Source: Gallionellaceae bacterium (GTDB lineage: Bacteria; Pseudomonadota; Gammaproteobacteria; Burkholderiales; Thiobacillaceae). From it: a stretch of DNA of 46,903 bases. The notes under the pieces are model-generated. The model did no database searches. It saw only the letters and a program-made list of their open reading frames with translations, and was not told the origin of the DNA. Shown here one piece after another: positions 1-8,174 of this stretch. Numbering within the stretch: the stretch's first letter is position 1; each line of letters starts with the position of its first letter. Location: contig JAQTLU010000007.1 of the NCBI GenBank assembly GCA_028714735.1, positions 1-46,903 on the forward strand, read 5' to 3'. The position numbers and the translations under genes are program-made.

Positions 1-455
1 CCGGCGCCACCGACGGCAACGGCCTGGGCTTCGTGAGCGGCGGCTCGTACCAGCTGGTGGGGGCGGGCAACGCCTACCAGCCGGGCGACACCATCTACAC
101 CTATTGCGAAACCACGTTCCGCGCCATGATCACCGGCGTCACCAGCGCCGTGATTCTCGGCAAGCCGACCCGTTTCTATGACGGCGCCATGGTCGAATGG
201 AACTCGCTGTCCAACCTGCAGGATCTGAACGGGACTTACATCCTGCCCAGCGATTCGCCCTGGCGTTCGGACGTGAAATCCTTCTATCGTCCGGCCCTCA
301 GCAGCACAACGGTCGCGGTGCGTAGCATCACCAACGCGTATGCAACTTCGGCCAATGCGATCGTCAACGCCGACAAGGCTTACAAGACGGGCGAAAGCCC
401 GGCGACCGGTGGTGGTGGCGGCGGCGGGTTGCCGGGCAATCCCTGCGGCGGCTGA
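1..455 (+). CDS. Rhodanese-like sulfurtransferase, C-terminal part (5' end outside window)
   Basis: The reading frame is open from the first bases of the window and stops at 453-455, so only the C-terminal ~150 residues are present. The segment YCETTFRA (Cys codon at 105-107) fits the rhodanese active-site loop, a catalytic Cys followed by four residues and Arg (CX4R), and it is followed by an ILGKPTRFYDGAMVEW stretch like the last strand and helix of a rhodanese domain. In this family the Cys carries a persulfide and transfers sulfane sulfur. The tail is a run of seven glycines ending LPGNPCGG, which is unusual for a cytosolic rhodanese and may be a flexible surface tail. A strong terminator follows directly. 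Localisation cannot be judged because the N terminus is missing. Confidence 0.7.
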   Translation, partial: GATDGNGLGFVSGGSYQLVGAGNAYQPGDTIYTYCETTFRAMITGVTSAVILGKPTRFYDGAMVEWNSLSNLQDLNGTYILPSDSPWRSDVKSFYRPALSSTTVAVRSITNAYATSANAIVNADKAYKTGESPATGGGGGGGLPGNPCGG

Positions 456-474
456 GGTAACATAATCCCATCCG

Positions 475-500
475 GGCCCACGCGAGCGTGGGCCATTTTT
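475..500 (+). terminator. Rho-independent terminator after the rhodanese gene
   Basis: A perfect stem GGCCCACG / CGTGGGCC with a CGAG loop (475-494) is followed by ATTTTTATTT. It lies 20 bases after the rhodanese stop codon. Its T-tract ends only about 10 bases before the most likely start codon of the next gene (515). Confidence 0.85.
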
Positions 501-514
501 ATTTGCGAGCGGGC

Positions 515-1747
515 ATGAAGCAGAACTCCGGACCAGGGCGTCAGTTACAATTTCCACGCGCGATATGGCGGACGCTATGGCTGCTCGGCGTGCTGACGCT
601 GTCGACCGGCTGTTCGAAGCCGCCTGCGTCGGACCCCATAGGGGCATTCCTGGACAAACATTGGCAGGATCCGCTGCCTGCGCAAGGCATGCCGCCCGCC
701 AGCTACAGCCCGCTTGAGGCATCGCTGGCCCCGGAGGCCTGCGGCACCTGCCATGCCGATCAATACCGGGACTGGAAGAGCGCACTGCACAGCCGGACCA
801 TGGGCCCGGGAATCTATTGGCAGTTTGAAAAACTGGGCCAGGGCGACAGCAATCGCTGCCTGCGCTGCCACGCCCCGCTGGCCGAGCAGAAGGCCTTGCT
901 GGCACTGGAGATGGGTTGGCCCGATGCGCCGAAGACGGCGCCTCCGGAATACGTCCCGGCCGCGCTGGCCCACGATGGCCTGGCCTGCGCCGCCTGCCAT
1001 GTGCGCGACCACGTCCGCTTCGGGCCGGCCAGGCCGGCCAATCCCGGTCCGGCTGGCGCGCCCCATGGCGGTTTCGTCGCCGCCGAGGCCTTCCGCGACA
1101 GCCGGTTCTGCGCGAATTGCCACCAGTTCCCGGATGACGGACCCAGGTTGGCCGGCAAGCTGCGCGAAGATACCTATCAGCAATGGCGGAACTCGGCCTA
1201 TTACCCGTCACAACCCTGCCAGTCATGCCACATGCCAGGTGGCAGGCATTTGTGGCGCGGCATCCATGACCCGGACATGGTGCGCAAGGCGCTCGCCGTG
1301 GAGGTGCAACTCCAACGCCTCCGGGACGGCACCTACAAGGCCGCGGTGATCGCCCGCAACCAGGGCGCCGGGCATGCCCTGCCAACCTATCTCGTACCCA
1401 AGATCGATCTGGTGCTGAGCCTGCGTCGGCCGGGGCAGGCCGATCTGGAGTTGGCGCGCGACGTCATCGGCTGGCGGGCTGACGTCAACATGGAGCATGA
1501 GGAATTCGACACCCGAATCCCTGCCGGCGGCAGCCGGAGATTCGAACATGGCTTCCGCCCTCCGCCAGGCAGCTGGATGCTGGTGTTGCGCGCCGAAGTC
1601 ATGCCTGGCGAGCATTACGAACGCATGTTCCGCTACAGCCTGGAACAGGTCGATCTGACGCCTGCGGCACGCCAGACCCTGGCCCAGGCCCTGAAGGAAA
1701 CGGAAGCGACCCGCTTCACGGCGTTGCAGGTTACCGCCCGACCCTGA
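515..1747 (+). CDS. Penta-haem c-type cytochrome, probable lipoprotein
   Basis: About 410 residues. An N-terminal hydrophobic stretch ends LTLSTGC, a lipobox-like site with Cys at about residue 33, so the protein is probably exported and lipid-anchored. Five CXXCH haem c sites are visible: CGTCH (about residue 76), CLRCH, CAACH, CANCH and CQSCH. The last ~170 residues have no haem site and look beta-rich. The role is inferred to be periplasmic electron transfer; the exact family was not recognised. The frame is also open from a start at 488, but that codon lies inside the terminator hairpin, so ATG 515 is preferred. No good ribosome site is visible. It is followed by a separate sigma-54 promoter and a cytochrome-porin group, so it may work with them. 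Confidence 0.85.
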   Translation: MKQNSGPGRQLQFPRAIWRTLWLLGVLTLSTGCSKPPASDPIGAFLDKHWQDPLPAQGMPPASYSPLEASLAPEACGTCHADQYRDWKSALHSRTMGPGIYWQFEKLGQGDSNRCLRCHAPLAEQKALLALEMGWPDAPKTAPPEYVPAALAHDGLACAACHVRDHVRFGPARPANPGPAGAPHGGFVAAEAFRDSRFCANCHQFPDDGPRLAGKLREDTYQQWRNSAYYPSQPCQSCHMPGGRHLWRGIHDPDMVRKALAVEVQLQRLRDGTYKAAVIARNQGAGHALPTYLVPKIDLVLSLRRPGQADLELARDVIGWRADVNMEHEEFDTRIPAGGSRRFEHGFRPPPGSWMLVLRAEVMPGEHYERMFRYSLEQVDLTPAARQTLAQALKETEATRFTALQVTARP

Positions 1748-1843
1748 TTGCAATATGAAAGATGCCCGGCCCGGAACCGGATACTGCAATGGCATATTTT
1801 TAAGCTGTTGTTGTAACCCATTGAATCTATTGTATTAGATCGC

Positions 1844-1859
1844 TGGCATGGATGCTGCT
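1844..1859 (+). promoter_or_regulatory. Sigma-54 (-24/-12) promoter of the cytochrome-porin operon
   Basis: TGGCATGGATGCTGCT has the invariant GG (1845-1846) and GC (1857-1858) separated by 10 bases and is close to the consensus TGGCACG-N4-TTGCT. It lies 35 bases before the ATG at 1894. A sigma-54-dependent response regulator is encoded about 3.5 kb downstream, which supports the call. Confidence 0.7.
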
Positions 1860-1893
1860 TAGTAGAACGCGCAGTGCCGGATTCGGAGTTCAT

Positions 1894-2175
1894 ATGAACA
1901 AGTTGCCGCTCAGATGTTTCCACCTCGCGATGATCTCGCTATTTGCCCTGGGCGCCGCCCAGGCGCACGCAAGCGATACGTCACCGCGCTTGAAGTATCG
2001 GAGCAAGGGGCCGGTTTGTGCGTGTGAGTCCGGTATGGGGGAAGCGGAGATCGACAAGGCCATGAAACAGAAGCGCCTTGATCAGTTGCAGGTTTCGACT
2101 CCGGGGGACGGAGAAGGGGCCGCCAAGGGCGATGGGCAAGAGACTAGGAGAGAGGCAGATGAAAACAGGAAATAA
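1894..2175 (+). CDS. Small secreted protein of unknown function, first gene of a cytochrome-porin operon
   Basis: 93 residues starting at ATG 1894 (the frame is open from 1852, but the signal peptide begins here). Residues 1-27 (MNKLPLRCFH...AAQAHAS) form a signal peptide with an AXA-type cleavage site. The short mature part is hydrophilic, contains a CAC pair (VCACESG) and ends in a Gly/Glu/Lys-rich tail. The family was not recognised. The CAC pair could bind metal or be redox active, but that is only an inference. The gene overlaps the start of the three-haem cytochrome by 17 bases, so the two are translationally coupled, and it sits just behind a sigma-54 promoter. Confidence 0.65.
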   Translation: MNKLPLRCFHLAMISLFALGAAQAHASDTSPRLKYRSKGPVCACESGMGEAEIDKAMKQKRLDQLQVSTPGDGEGAAKGDGQETRREADENRK

Positions 2176-2650
2176 AACCGGCGGTTTGGGCAGGTGGTTC
2201 CGTGCCGGAATGGTGTTCAGCATGTTGATGGCGGGCGTCGTGTTGCTGGCGGGTCCGGGCACGACGAGCGAGCCTGACCGGGCCGTGGCCACGGGCTGGG
2301 GTACGGAATCGCTGCACAGCGTGCAGGCGGGATTGCAGATGATCTCGCCCATCGCCTTGGCCAACGCCTGCGGCCTGGGCGCGTCCAGCTGTTTCAAGTG
2401 CCATAACGGCAAGCGGGCTGCCGCCCCGGGCAACGACATGGCCAAGTCGCCCTGGCATGTCCAGCACGGCAAGGTCAACAACTCCTGCGTCGGCTGCCAC
2501 AAAGGCAATCCGCGCATCATGGTCAAGGAGATGGCACACAACAGTTTGCTGAAATCGCCGCGCAGCGGAGAGGTTTGCGCGGACTGCCATAAAGCCGATC
2601 AAGCCAAGGTGGAGGCCGTCTACAAGGCCTGGAACGGTGAAGGGAAATAA
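2159..2650 (+). CDS. Tri-haem c-type cytochrome
   Basis: 163 residues. ATG 2159 follows AGGAGAGAGGC. An N-terminal membrane or signal segment (about residues 15-35, MVFSMLMAGVVLLAG) is followed by three haem c sites: CFKCH (residue 78), CVGCH (110) and CADCH (140). Additional His residues around WHVQHGK and MAHN could be distal ligands. This is a small periplasmic electron carrier by motif. It is encoded between a small secreted protein and a porin, so it may pass electrons to or from a partner at the outer membrane. The family was not identified more closely. Confidence 0.85.
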   Translation: MKTGNKTGGLGRWFRAGMVFSMLMAGVVLLAGPGTTSEPDRAVATGWGTESLHSVQAGLQMISPIALANACGLGASSCFKCHNGKRAAAPGNDMAKSPWHVQHGKVNNSCVGCHKGNPRIMVKEMAHNSLLKSPRSGEVCADCHKADQAKVEAVYKAWNGEGK

Positions 2651-2651
2651 C

Positions 2652-3824
2652 ATGGCCAAGAGCGCATTCATAAACAAGGCGAAGCTGGCCGGGCTGGCCA
2701 GCGGGATCTGTGCCGTATTCGCAATCCCGTCGGCCCAGGCCGGACCGACGGTGCAGTTCGGCGACCAGGGTTCGATGACCATCACCTATGCCCTGCAGGC
2801 ATGGTATCGGGACATCGCGTACGACGCGCCGAATACGCCGGACGCGTCTGACTTCTACCTGCGCCGCAATCGCCTGGCCATCTCCGGCCAGTTCAACGAT
2901 TTCGTCGGCTACTACGCGCAACTCGAAGGCGGCGGCAACCCCGGTTCCGACGAGAAGGTCTATTTCCGCGATGCCTATGTCACCTTCGACTATCGCGACG
3001 ACCTGCGCTTCATCGTCGGCAAGCTCAAGAACACCTTCTCGCGGGAGAACCTCGAGGCCTGCCTGGAGCCGCTGACCATGGACCGCTCCGAGTTGCTCGC
3101 CTACTCCCCCTGGGGCGGCACCCGGGACAACGGGGTCGCGGTCTGGGGGAACCTGCTGGATGCCAAGCTGCAATACCGCTTCATGGTCGCCAACGGCCGC
3201 GACGACAGCGCGGCGCCCGGCAATAATCTCCGCTATACGGGGCGTGTGCATTACACCTTCTGGGATCCCGAATACAACTATGGCTATCTGGGCACCTATC
3301 TCGGCACGTCCAAGGTGCTGACCGTCGGTGCCGCCTACGATACCCAGGAGGATGTGGTCTACGGCAACTATCCGATGCGTTCCGATCCGAAGAGCTACAA
3401 GGCGTGGACCGTCGACGCGTTCATGGAGTATCCGGCGGCCAGCGGTGTGTATACGCTGTCCGGCGCCTATTTCGACTACGACACCGGCAACGCCAGCAAC
3501 CTGACGCCTGACGCCAGTTTCCCGATTGGCGCCGACCTCAAGGGCTACTATGTCAAGGCCGGCTACATGCTGCCGAACAAGGTGGGTCCGGGCCGTTTGC
3601 AGTTCTTCGCCCGGCACGAAGAGGCGGACTACGGCATCAAGATCGGCAACGCCGAATACTTCGACCGGACCTGGAACAGCATCGGTGTGAACTACTATCT
3701 GGACGGCCAGAAGCTCAAGTTGACGGCCGAGTTTGCCGACATCAAGTTCGACACTCCCAATCCCGCCGCGGCGCAATTGCAGGACTACAGGCAGGCCATC
3801 GTCGGGTTGCAGTTCATCTTCTGA
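2652..3824 (+). CDS. Outer-membrane porin (OprP/OprO-like beta barrel)
   Basis: 390 residues. ATG 2652 follows a GAAGGGA ribosome site and the preceding stop. Signal peptide of about 30 residues ending PSAQA-G. The mature protein alternates hydrophobic and polar residues, is rich in Tyr/Asp/Gly, and contains FYLRRNRLAISGQFNDFVGYYAQLEGG and a FRDAYVTFDY strand, typical of phosphate-selective-porin-like proteins. The last residue is Phe (VGLQFIF), the usual outer-membrane insertion signal. Its position directly after a cytochrome gene is unusual for a nutrient porin and allows a porin-cytochrome conduit. It is, however, shorter than MtrB-type barrels, and no CXXC typical of those was seen. Confidence 0.8.
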   Translation: MAKSAFINKAKLAGLASGICAVFAIPSAQAGPTVQFGDQGSMTITYALQAWYRDIAYDAPNTPDASDFYLRRNRLAISGQFNDFVGYYAQLEGGGNPGSDEKVYFRDAYVTFDYRDDLRFIVGKLKNTFSRENLEACLEPLTMDRSELLAYSPWGGTRDNGVAVWGNLLDAKLQYRFMVANGRDDSAAPGNNLRYTGRVHYTFWDPEYNYGYLGTYLGTSKVLTVGAAYDTQEDVVYGNYPMRSDPKSYKAWTVDAFMEYPAASGVYTLSGAYFDYDTGNASNLTPDASFPIGADLKGYYVKAGYMLPNKVGPGRLQFFARHEEADYGIKIGNAEYFDRTWNSIGVNYYLDGQKLKLTAEFADIKFDTPNPAAAQLQDYRQAIVGLQFIF

Positions 3825-3829
3825 CCGGC

Positions 3830-3889
3830 GGGCGCGGGTCTCCCGCGCCCGGCCACGATGCAGTCATGCGGCCCTCAAGGCCGCTTTTT
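3830..3889 (+). terminator. Double hairpin terminator after the porin gene
   Basis: Two stems follow the porin stop codon. 3830-3850 is a perfect 9-bp stem GGGCGCGGG / CCCGCGCCC with a TCT loop. 3868-3884 is GCGGCC-CTCAA-GGCCGC followed by five T (3885-3889), a typical rho-independent terminator. It separates the porin operon from the two-component genes. Confidence 0.8.
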
Positions 3890-3905
3890 GTTGGTATAAC
3901 TGGGC

Positions 3906-5336
3906 ATGATCGCAAGCATCCTGTATTTCATCCTGGCCGCGTTGTACCTGTACGAGCTGTCCGGCAATGCCGCGCTGAGCGGCAGCGAGTCGTGGTGGCT
4001 GTGGTATGGCCTGGTCGCCGCCGTGCTCCTTACCGGCGCCTATATCTGGCTGGAGCGCCTGATGCTGCAGCGGCTGCGCAACGGCCTGCTCAAAGCCAGG
4101 GAGGGCCTGCTCGAGGCCGTGCCGATGAAGTCGCTCCACTGGACGGCCGTAGGCGAGGTGACGCAGGAGTACAACGTCACGATCGAAGCGCTCAAGTCCA
4201 TGTTCCGCACGGTGGAAGAGTGCCAGGGGCGCTTTCTCAGCCAGCGCAACAACATGAACACGCTGCTGCAGAGCCTGCCGGGCGCCCTGCTGAGCCTGTC
4301 CGACGACCTGCAGGTGGTCATGGCGAACAAGCAGGCCGAGGAATTGTTTACCGGCCGGCGCACTGGCCTGCTCGGGGCCAACCTGTTCGACCTGCTGCTC
4401 ATCGGCGAACAGGACCGCGAGCTGCTGCGCGATGCCTTCCTGTACAAACAGCCGATCCGGAACCAGGAGATCAACCTGGAGACCCTTGCCGGACAGCGTT
4501 ACTACTCGCTGAACCTGGGCTTTTACAGCCACGAGGACAACGATATGGGCGGGGTGCTGATCCTGCAGGATATTTCCGAGCAGCGGCGGCTCCAGGATAG
4601 TCTGAACATGCAGGATAAACTGGTCGCCATGGGGCAGCTCGCGGCCGGTGTGGCGCATGAGCTGAATACCCCGCTGGGCAGCATCCAGGGGTATGCGCAA
4701 CTGCTCGGACAATCACTCGAGGCCGACAGCCAGCAGGCCGGCTATCTTGCCTTCATCGCCGACGAGACCCGGCGTTGCTCCAGGATCGTCCAGGACCTGC
4801 TCAATTTTGCCCGTGCCGACCGTTGCAGCGGCGAGACTTGCGACGTCAACCAGCTGATCCGCGATCTGATCGAGACCTTCCTGAATTGCCGCATGAAGCG
4901 CTACAAGATCGACGTGCAGTTGGCTTTGACCGGACGCGCGGTGGTGGTCGAAGGCGGCTGCGGCCAACTCGACATCGTCCTGACCAACCTGATCATCAAT
5001 GCCATCCATGCCCTGGACAATGTCGACGATCCGGTCATCGTGGTGAGTTCATGGCTCGACGACGCCTATGCCGTGATCGGCGTGGCGGACAACGGGCCGG
5101 GCGTCCCGGGCGATATCCGCAAACGCATCTTCGACCCCTTCTTTACCACCAAGGATGTCGGCCAGGGAAGCGGCCTGGGCCTGCCGATCTGCCATGCCAT
5201 CCTGGCCAAGCGGGGCGGCAACATCCTGTATGACGAAACCTATACGGCCGGCGCCAGGTTCCTCATCAAGCTCCCGGCGGTTGATTTGCGTCGCGCTGGG
5301 CTGGAGGAGGCGCCGGCCTCAATGAGCGAAAAATGA
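3906..5336 (+). CDS. Membrane sensor histidine kinase (PAS-HisKA-HATPase), NtrB-like
   Basis: 476 residues. Two membrane helices at about 1-20 and 35-52, with almost no periplasmic loop, suggest that sensing is inside the membrane or in the cytosolic PAS domain (about 115-225). The H-box VAHELNTPLGSI puts the phospho-accepting His at residue 251. The N-box (TNLIINAIHALDN), G1 (VADNGPGVP) and G2 (GQGSGLGLPI) are all present, so the ATP-binding domain is complete. The stop overlaps the start of the response regulator (ATGA), so the two form one operon. The signal is unknown. The close upstream sigma-54-driven cytochrome-porin operon is the likely target. Confidence 0.9.
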   Translation: MIASILYFILAALYLYELSGNAALSGSESWWLWYGLVAAVLLTGAYIWLERLMLQRLRNGLLKAREGLLEAVPMKSLHWTAVGEVTQEYNVTIEALKSMFRTVEECQGRFLSQRNNMNTLLQSLPGALLSLSDDLQVVMANKQAEELFTGRRTGLLGANLFDLLLIGEQDRELLRDAFLYKQPIRNQEINLETLAGQRYYSLNLGFYSHEDNDMGGVLILQDISEQRRLQDSLNMQDKLVAMGQLAAGVAHELNTPLGSIQGYAQLLGQSLEADSQQAGYLAFIADETRRCSRIVQDLLNFARADRCSGETCDVNQLIRDLIETFLNCRMKRYKIDVQLALTGRAVVVEGGCGQLDIVLTNLIINAIHALDNVDDPVIVVSSWLDDAYAVIGVADNGPGVPGDIRKRIFDPFFTTKDVGQGSGLGLPICHAILAKRGGNILYDETYTAGARFLIKLPAVDLRRAGLEEAPASMSEK

Positions 5337-6733
5337 ATCTACGCATGGCAACAGGCAAGACGGCAAGCGCCGAAATGAAACCGACCATCGTGGTGGCCGA
5401 AGACGACCGCGCGATGCGCAACCTCATTGCCACGGTGCTCGGTAGCTCGTCCAGGACGTTCGAAGTGGTCGCCGTGGAGAACGCCCACGAGGCGATGGAT
5501 TATGTCGAGAACCACGCGACGGCCGTGGTGGTCACCGACCTGCGCATGCCCGGGGCCAGCGGGCTGGACCTGCTCGATTTCGTGAAAGCGAAATCGGCCA
5601 TGACCCAGGTGGTGCTGGTGACAGGTTACGCCACAGTCGAATCGGCGGTGAGGGCGCTCAAGAACGGCGCTTACGACTACATTCTGAAACCGTTCAATAC
5701 GGACGAATTGCTGCGCATCGTCGAACTGGCGCTGGAACGGTATTTGCTGGTGGCGGAAAACGACCGGCTGAAATCGCTCGGCGACTATCAGGTCGAGAAC
5801 GATGACCTGGTGGGGCAGTCGAGGAGTATCGAGTTGGTGCGCCGTCATATCGGGGCGGCGGCGGCGCATGAATGTTCCGTTTTCATCTCCGGGGAAAGCG
5901 GCAGCGGCAAGGAAATCGTGGCGCGCCTGATTCATGCCCGGAGCAAACGGTCGGGGAAGCGGTTTATCGCCATCAATTGTGCCGCCATACCCGACAATCT
6001 GATCGAGAGCGAGTTGTTTGGCTACAAGCGCGGGGCGTTCACCGGCGCGGATCGCGATAAGGTCGGCTTGTTCGAGGCGGCCAACGATGGCACCTTGTTT
6101 CTCGATGAGATCAACAGCGCGTCGCCTTCATTCCAGGCGAAATTGATGCGGGTCCTGCAGGATGGGAGCTTCATGCCCATGGGCGCAACGCATTCCGTCA
6201 CGGTGGATGTCCAGGTCCTGGCCGCTACCAACAAGCCGATCATGGAACTCGTGGAGCAGCAGGCCTTCCGGGAGGACTTGTATTACCGCCTCATGGTGAT
6301 GGAGATCCATATGCCCCCGCTGCGGGAGCGCTCTGAGGATATCGGGCCGCTGGCGTATTATTTCCTGAACAAGCATGCGCAGAAACTGAACCGGAAGATA
6401 ACCGGGATAAGCACGGAGGCGCTGAGTGTCTTGATGCGTTACGACTGGCCGGGCAACGTCCGGGAGTTGGAAAATATCGTGCAGAGGATGATTATCCTCA
6501 GCGAAGGGGAAACCATCGAAGCTGACAATCTTCCGGACCGGCTGATGGCGCCCAGGGATGCCAAGCTGGCCTCGATCGATTATCTGCCTCCGCAAAGCCT
6601 GGAGGAGATCGAGGCTTACTTCATTCGCAAAACCCTCCGCGATACGCGCGGCGACCGTGCCTTGGCCGCCGAAATTCTCGGGATCGACAAATCGACGCTG
6701 TGGCGCAAGATCAAGCGCTACGAGATCGAGTGA
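5333..6733 (+). CDS. NtrC-family sigma-54-dependent response regulator
   Basis: 466 residues. The receiver domain (about 18-130) has the acidic pair EDD and phospho-acceptor Asp69 in VVTDLRMPG. The AAA+ domain has Walker A GESGSGKE, the sigma-54 contact loop GAFTGA, Walker B GTLFLDE and a YYRLMV segment. The C-terminal Fis-type helix-turn-helix (about 430-466) includes RALAAEILGIDKSTLWRKIK. All catalytic motifs are intact. It should activate sigma-54 promoters when phosphorylated by the upstream kinase; the promoter at 1844-1859 is the nearest candidate. The start ATG 5333 overlaps the kinase stop. A later ATG (5375) in front of the receiver domain is also possible. Confidence 0.92.
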   Translation: MNLRMATGKTASAEMKPTIVVAEDDRAMRNLIATVLGSSSRTFEVVAVENAHEAMDYVENHATAVVVTDLRMPGASGLDLLDFVKAKSAMTQVVLVTGYATVESAVRALKNGAYDYILKPFNTDELLRIVELALERYLLVAENDRLKSLGDYQVENDDLVGQSRSIELVRRHIGAAAAHECSVFISGESGSGKEIVARLIHARSKRSGKRFIAINCAAIPDNLIESELFGYKRGAFTGADRDKVGLFEAANDGTLFLDEINSASPSFQAKLMRVLQDGSFMPMGATHSVTVDVQVLAATNKPIMELVEQQAFREDLYYRLMVMEIHMPPLRERSEDIGPLAYYFLNKHAQKLNRKITGISTEALSVLMRYDWPGNVRELENIVQRMIILSEGETIEADNLPDRLMAPRDAKLASIDYLPPQSLEEIEAYFIRKTLRDTRGDRALAAEILGIDKSTLWRKIKRYEIE

Positions 6734-6908
6734 CCCGGCATCGGAACCGGGCGCACCGTCCAGGTAGCGCCTAAAGCCGCCTCCGGGAGTGTGCGTTTCC
6801 CGACGCTGATATCGCGATCCCGCCTCCGGCACGCCTGCCACCCGGCCTGGAGGCGCTCCCGCACGGCCGGGCGTTCCGAGGCCCTTCTCTTTCCAACGCT
6901 CGGGCACC

Positions 6909-6933
6909 CGTTTGTAGCTTCGCCTACATAACG
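6909..6933. promoter_or_regulatory. ModE-like operator, site 1
   Basis: An inverted repeat with left half CGTTTGTAG and right half CTACATAACG around CTTCGC. Its layout and bases closely resemble the operator bound by the molybdate-responsive regulator ModE in enterobacteria (CGTTAT...ATAACG halves). Confidence 0.6.
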
Positions 6934-6945
6934 CCTATGTTGTGT

Positions 6946-6975
6946 CGCTTTTATGATAAGCAGAGCTACATAACG
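6946..6975. promoter_or_regulatory. ModE-like operator, site 2 (one strong half)
   Basis: The right half CTACATAACG (6966-6975) is identical to that of site 1 and lies 42 bp from it, about four helical turns. The left half (CGCTTTTATG) is weak. The spacing suggests that two regulator dimers bind on the same face of the helix. Confidence 0.45.
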
Positions 6976-6981
6976 CTTTCG

Positions 6982-7002
6982 CGATATGTTTATATAACAA
7001 CG
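6982..7002. promoter_or_regulatory. Possible ModE-like site 3
   Basis: CGATATG and TATATAAC-AACG form an imperfect inverted repeat of the same TATAT/ATATAAC character. The spacing is shorter than in sites 1 and 4, so this is the least certain of the four. Confidence 0.35.
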
Positions 7003-7037
7003 GTTTAAGTAATATTGTAGGCCGGGCACGGCGCATG

Positions 7038-7067
7038 CGTTATATGTTTCATGTCTACATATAAACG
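7038..7067. promoter_or_regulatory. ModE-like operator, site 4
   Basis: The left half CGTTATATGT and right half ACATATAAACG are almost exact inverted repeats around a 9-base centre. It ends 10 bases before the preferred start codon at 7078 and overlaps an upstream ATG at 7051, a position that suits repression. Confidence 0.6.
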
Positions 7068-7077
7068 GATGTTGCCG

Positions 7078-8160
7078 ATGTCCTTCAGTCTTGCTTGCGG
7101 ATTCCGGCGCGCGTGTGCGCAGCTGATATTCAGGCACGTCCTCGCGGTGCTGCTGCCCTTGCTGGCCGCCGCCCCGGTCCAGGCGCGCGAGGTGGTCGAC
7201 ATGGCCGGACGCACGGTGACGGTGCCCGAGGTGGTCGAGCGGCCGTTCGGCGCCGCGCCGCCGCTCACCGCGCTGCTCTACGCCCTGGACCCGAGCCTGG
7301 TGCGGGCGCTCAACATGGCCTTCACGCCGGGCAGCGAGCACATGCTGCGGCCCGGCACCCTGGCGCTGCCGGTGCTGGGCAGTGCCATGGGCCACGGCAA
7401 GCAGGTCAACCCGGAGGCTCTGCTGGCCCTGCAGCCTGACCTCGCCCTGGGCTGGCTGAACGGCAACTCCGACCTGCCGCCGGCCGGCATCGAGGCGCCC
7501 TTCCGCAAGGTCGGCGTGCCGTTGGTCTACGTCCGCCTGGACACCCTGGCCGACTGGCCGCCGGCGTTCGAGTATGTCGGCCGCCTGGTCGGCCGCGCGG
7601 CCCGCGGCAAGGCCCTGGCCGACTACATCCGCGGGGCCATGGCCCGGGTGGCCAAAGCCACCGCCGGCATCCCCGCGGCGCAGAAGGTGCGGGTGTATTA
7701 CGCCGAGACCCCGGACGGCCTGGCCAGCGACTGCCATACCTCCTTCCACGCCGAGACCATCGCCCTGGCCGGCGGCGACAACGTCTACCGCTGCAGCCAG
7801 AAGACCATGGTCGGCCAGGAACGGGTGGACATGGAGCGCGTCCTGCTCTGGAACCCGCAGGTGATCGTGGCCCAGGACCCGCTCTTCCTCGGCAACGCCG
7901 CCACCGACGCGCGCTGGCAGCGCATCGCCGCGTTCAAGTCCGGCCGCGTGCTCGACGTGCCGCGCAAGCCGATGAACTGGCTCGACCGGCCGCCCTCGTT
8001 CATGCGCGCGCTGGGCATCCAGTGGCTGGCCAACGCCTTCTACCCGGACCGCTTCAAGGTCGATATGCGGGCCGAGACGCGCGACTTCTACCGGCTGTTC
8101 TTCGGCGTCGAGCTGAGCAAGACCGACCTCGACGAACTGCTTGATCGCCACCCTCACTGA
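7078..8160 (+). CDS. Periplasmic binding protein of a FecCD-type ABC importer (FepB/BtuF family)
   Basis: 360 residues. In-frame ATGs at 7051, 7069 and 7078 are possible. 7078 gives the best signal peptide (RR...hydrophobic...PVQA-R) and clears the operator. The mature part follows the class III binding-protein layout: an N-terminal lobe starting VVDMAGRTVTVPEVVERPF, a long backbone helix (about AFEYVGRLVGRAARGKALADYI), and a C-terminal lobe with NPQVIVAQDP and FMRALGIQWLANAFYP. This family brings siderophores, haem, cobalamin, or in MolABC-type systems molybdate and tungstate, to a BtuCD-type permease. The ModE-like sites upstream favour the oxyanion, or a chelate of it. It is the first gene of a run extending to 19554. 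Confidence 0.85.
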   Translation: MSFSLACGFRRACAQLIFRHVLAVLLPLLAAAPVQAREVVDMAGRTVTVPEVVERPFGAAPPLTALLYALDPSLVRALNMAFTPGSEHMLRPGTLALPVLGSAMGHGKQVNPEALLALQPDLALGWLNGNSDLPPAGIEAPFRKVGVPLVYVRLDTLADWPPAFEYVGRLVGRAARGKALADYIRGAMARVAKATAGIPAAQKVRVYYAETPDGLASDCHTSFHAETIALAGGDNVYRCSQKTMVGQERVDMERVLLWNPQVIVAQDPLFLGNAATDARWQRIAAFKSGRVLDVPRKPMNWLDRPPSFMRALGIQWLANAFYPDRFKVDMRAETRDFYRLFFGVELSKTDLDELLDRHPH

Positions 8161-8174
8161 ACCGGAGAACCGCC

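Larger units (their letters stand above)
6734..7077. other. Intergenic control region upstream of the TonB/ABC operon
   Basis: About 340 bases without a credible gene. The first part (6734-6900) is GC-rich and shows nothing clear. From about 6905 the composition turns AT-rich and holds repeated ModE-like elements, listed separately: two identical copies of CTACATAACGC start 42 bp apart (6924 and 6966), plus two more inverted repeats. A possible -10 (TAATAT, 7010-7015) has only a weak -35 partner upstream. Confidence 0.6.

Noticed and set aside
6734-6760. CCCGG...CCGGG inverted repeat behind the response regulator gene
   Set aside because: Short stem and no T-run; not a convincing terminator.
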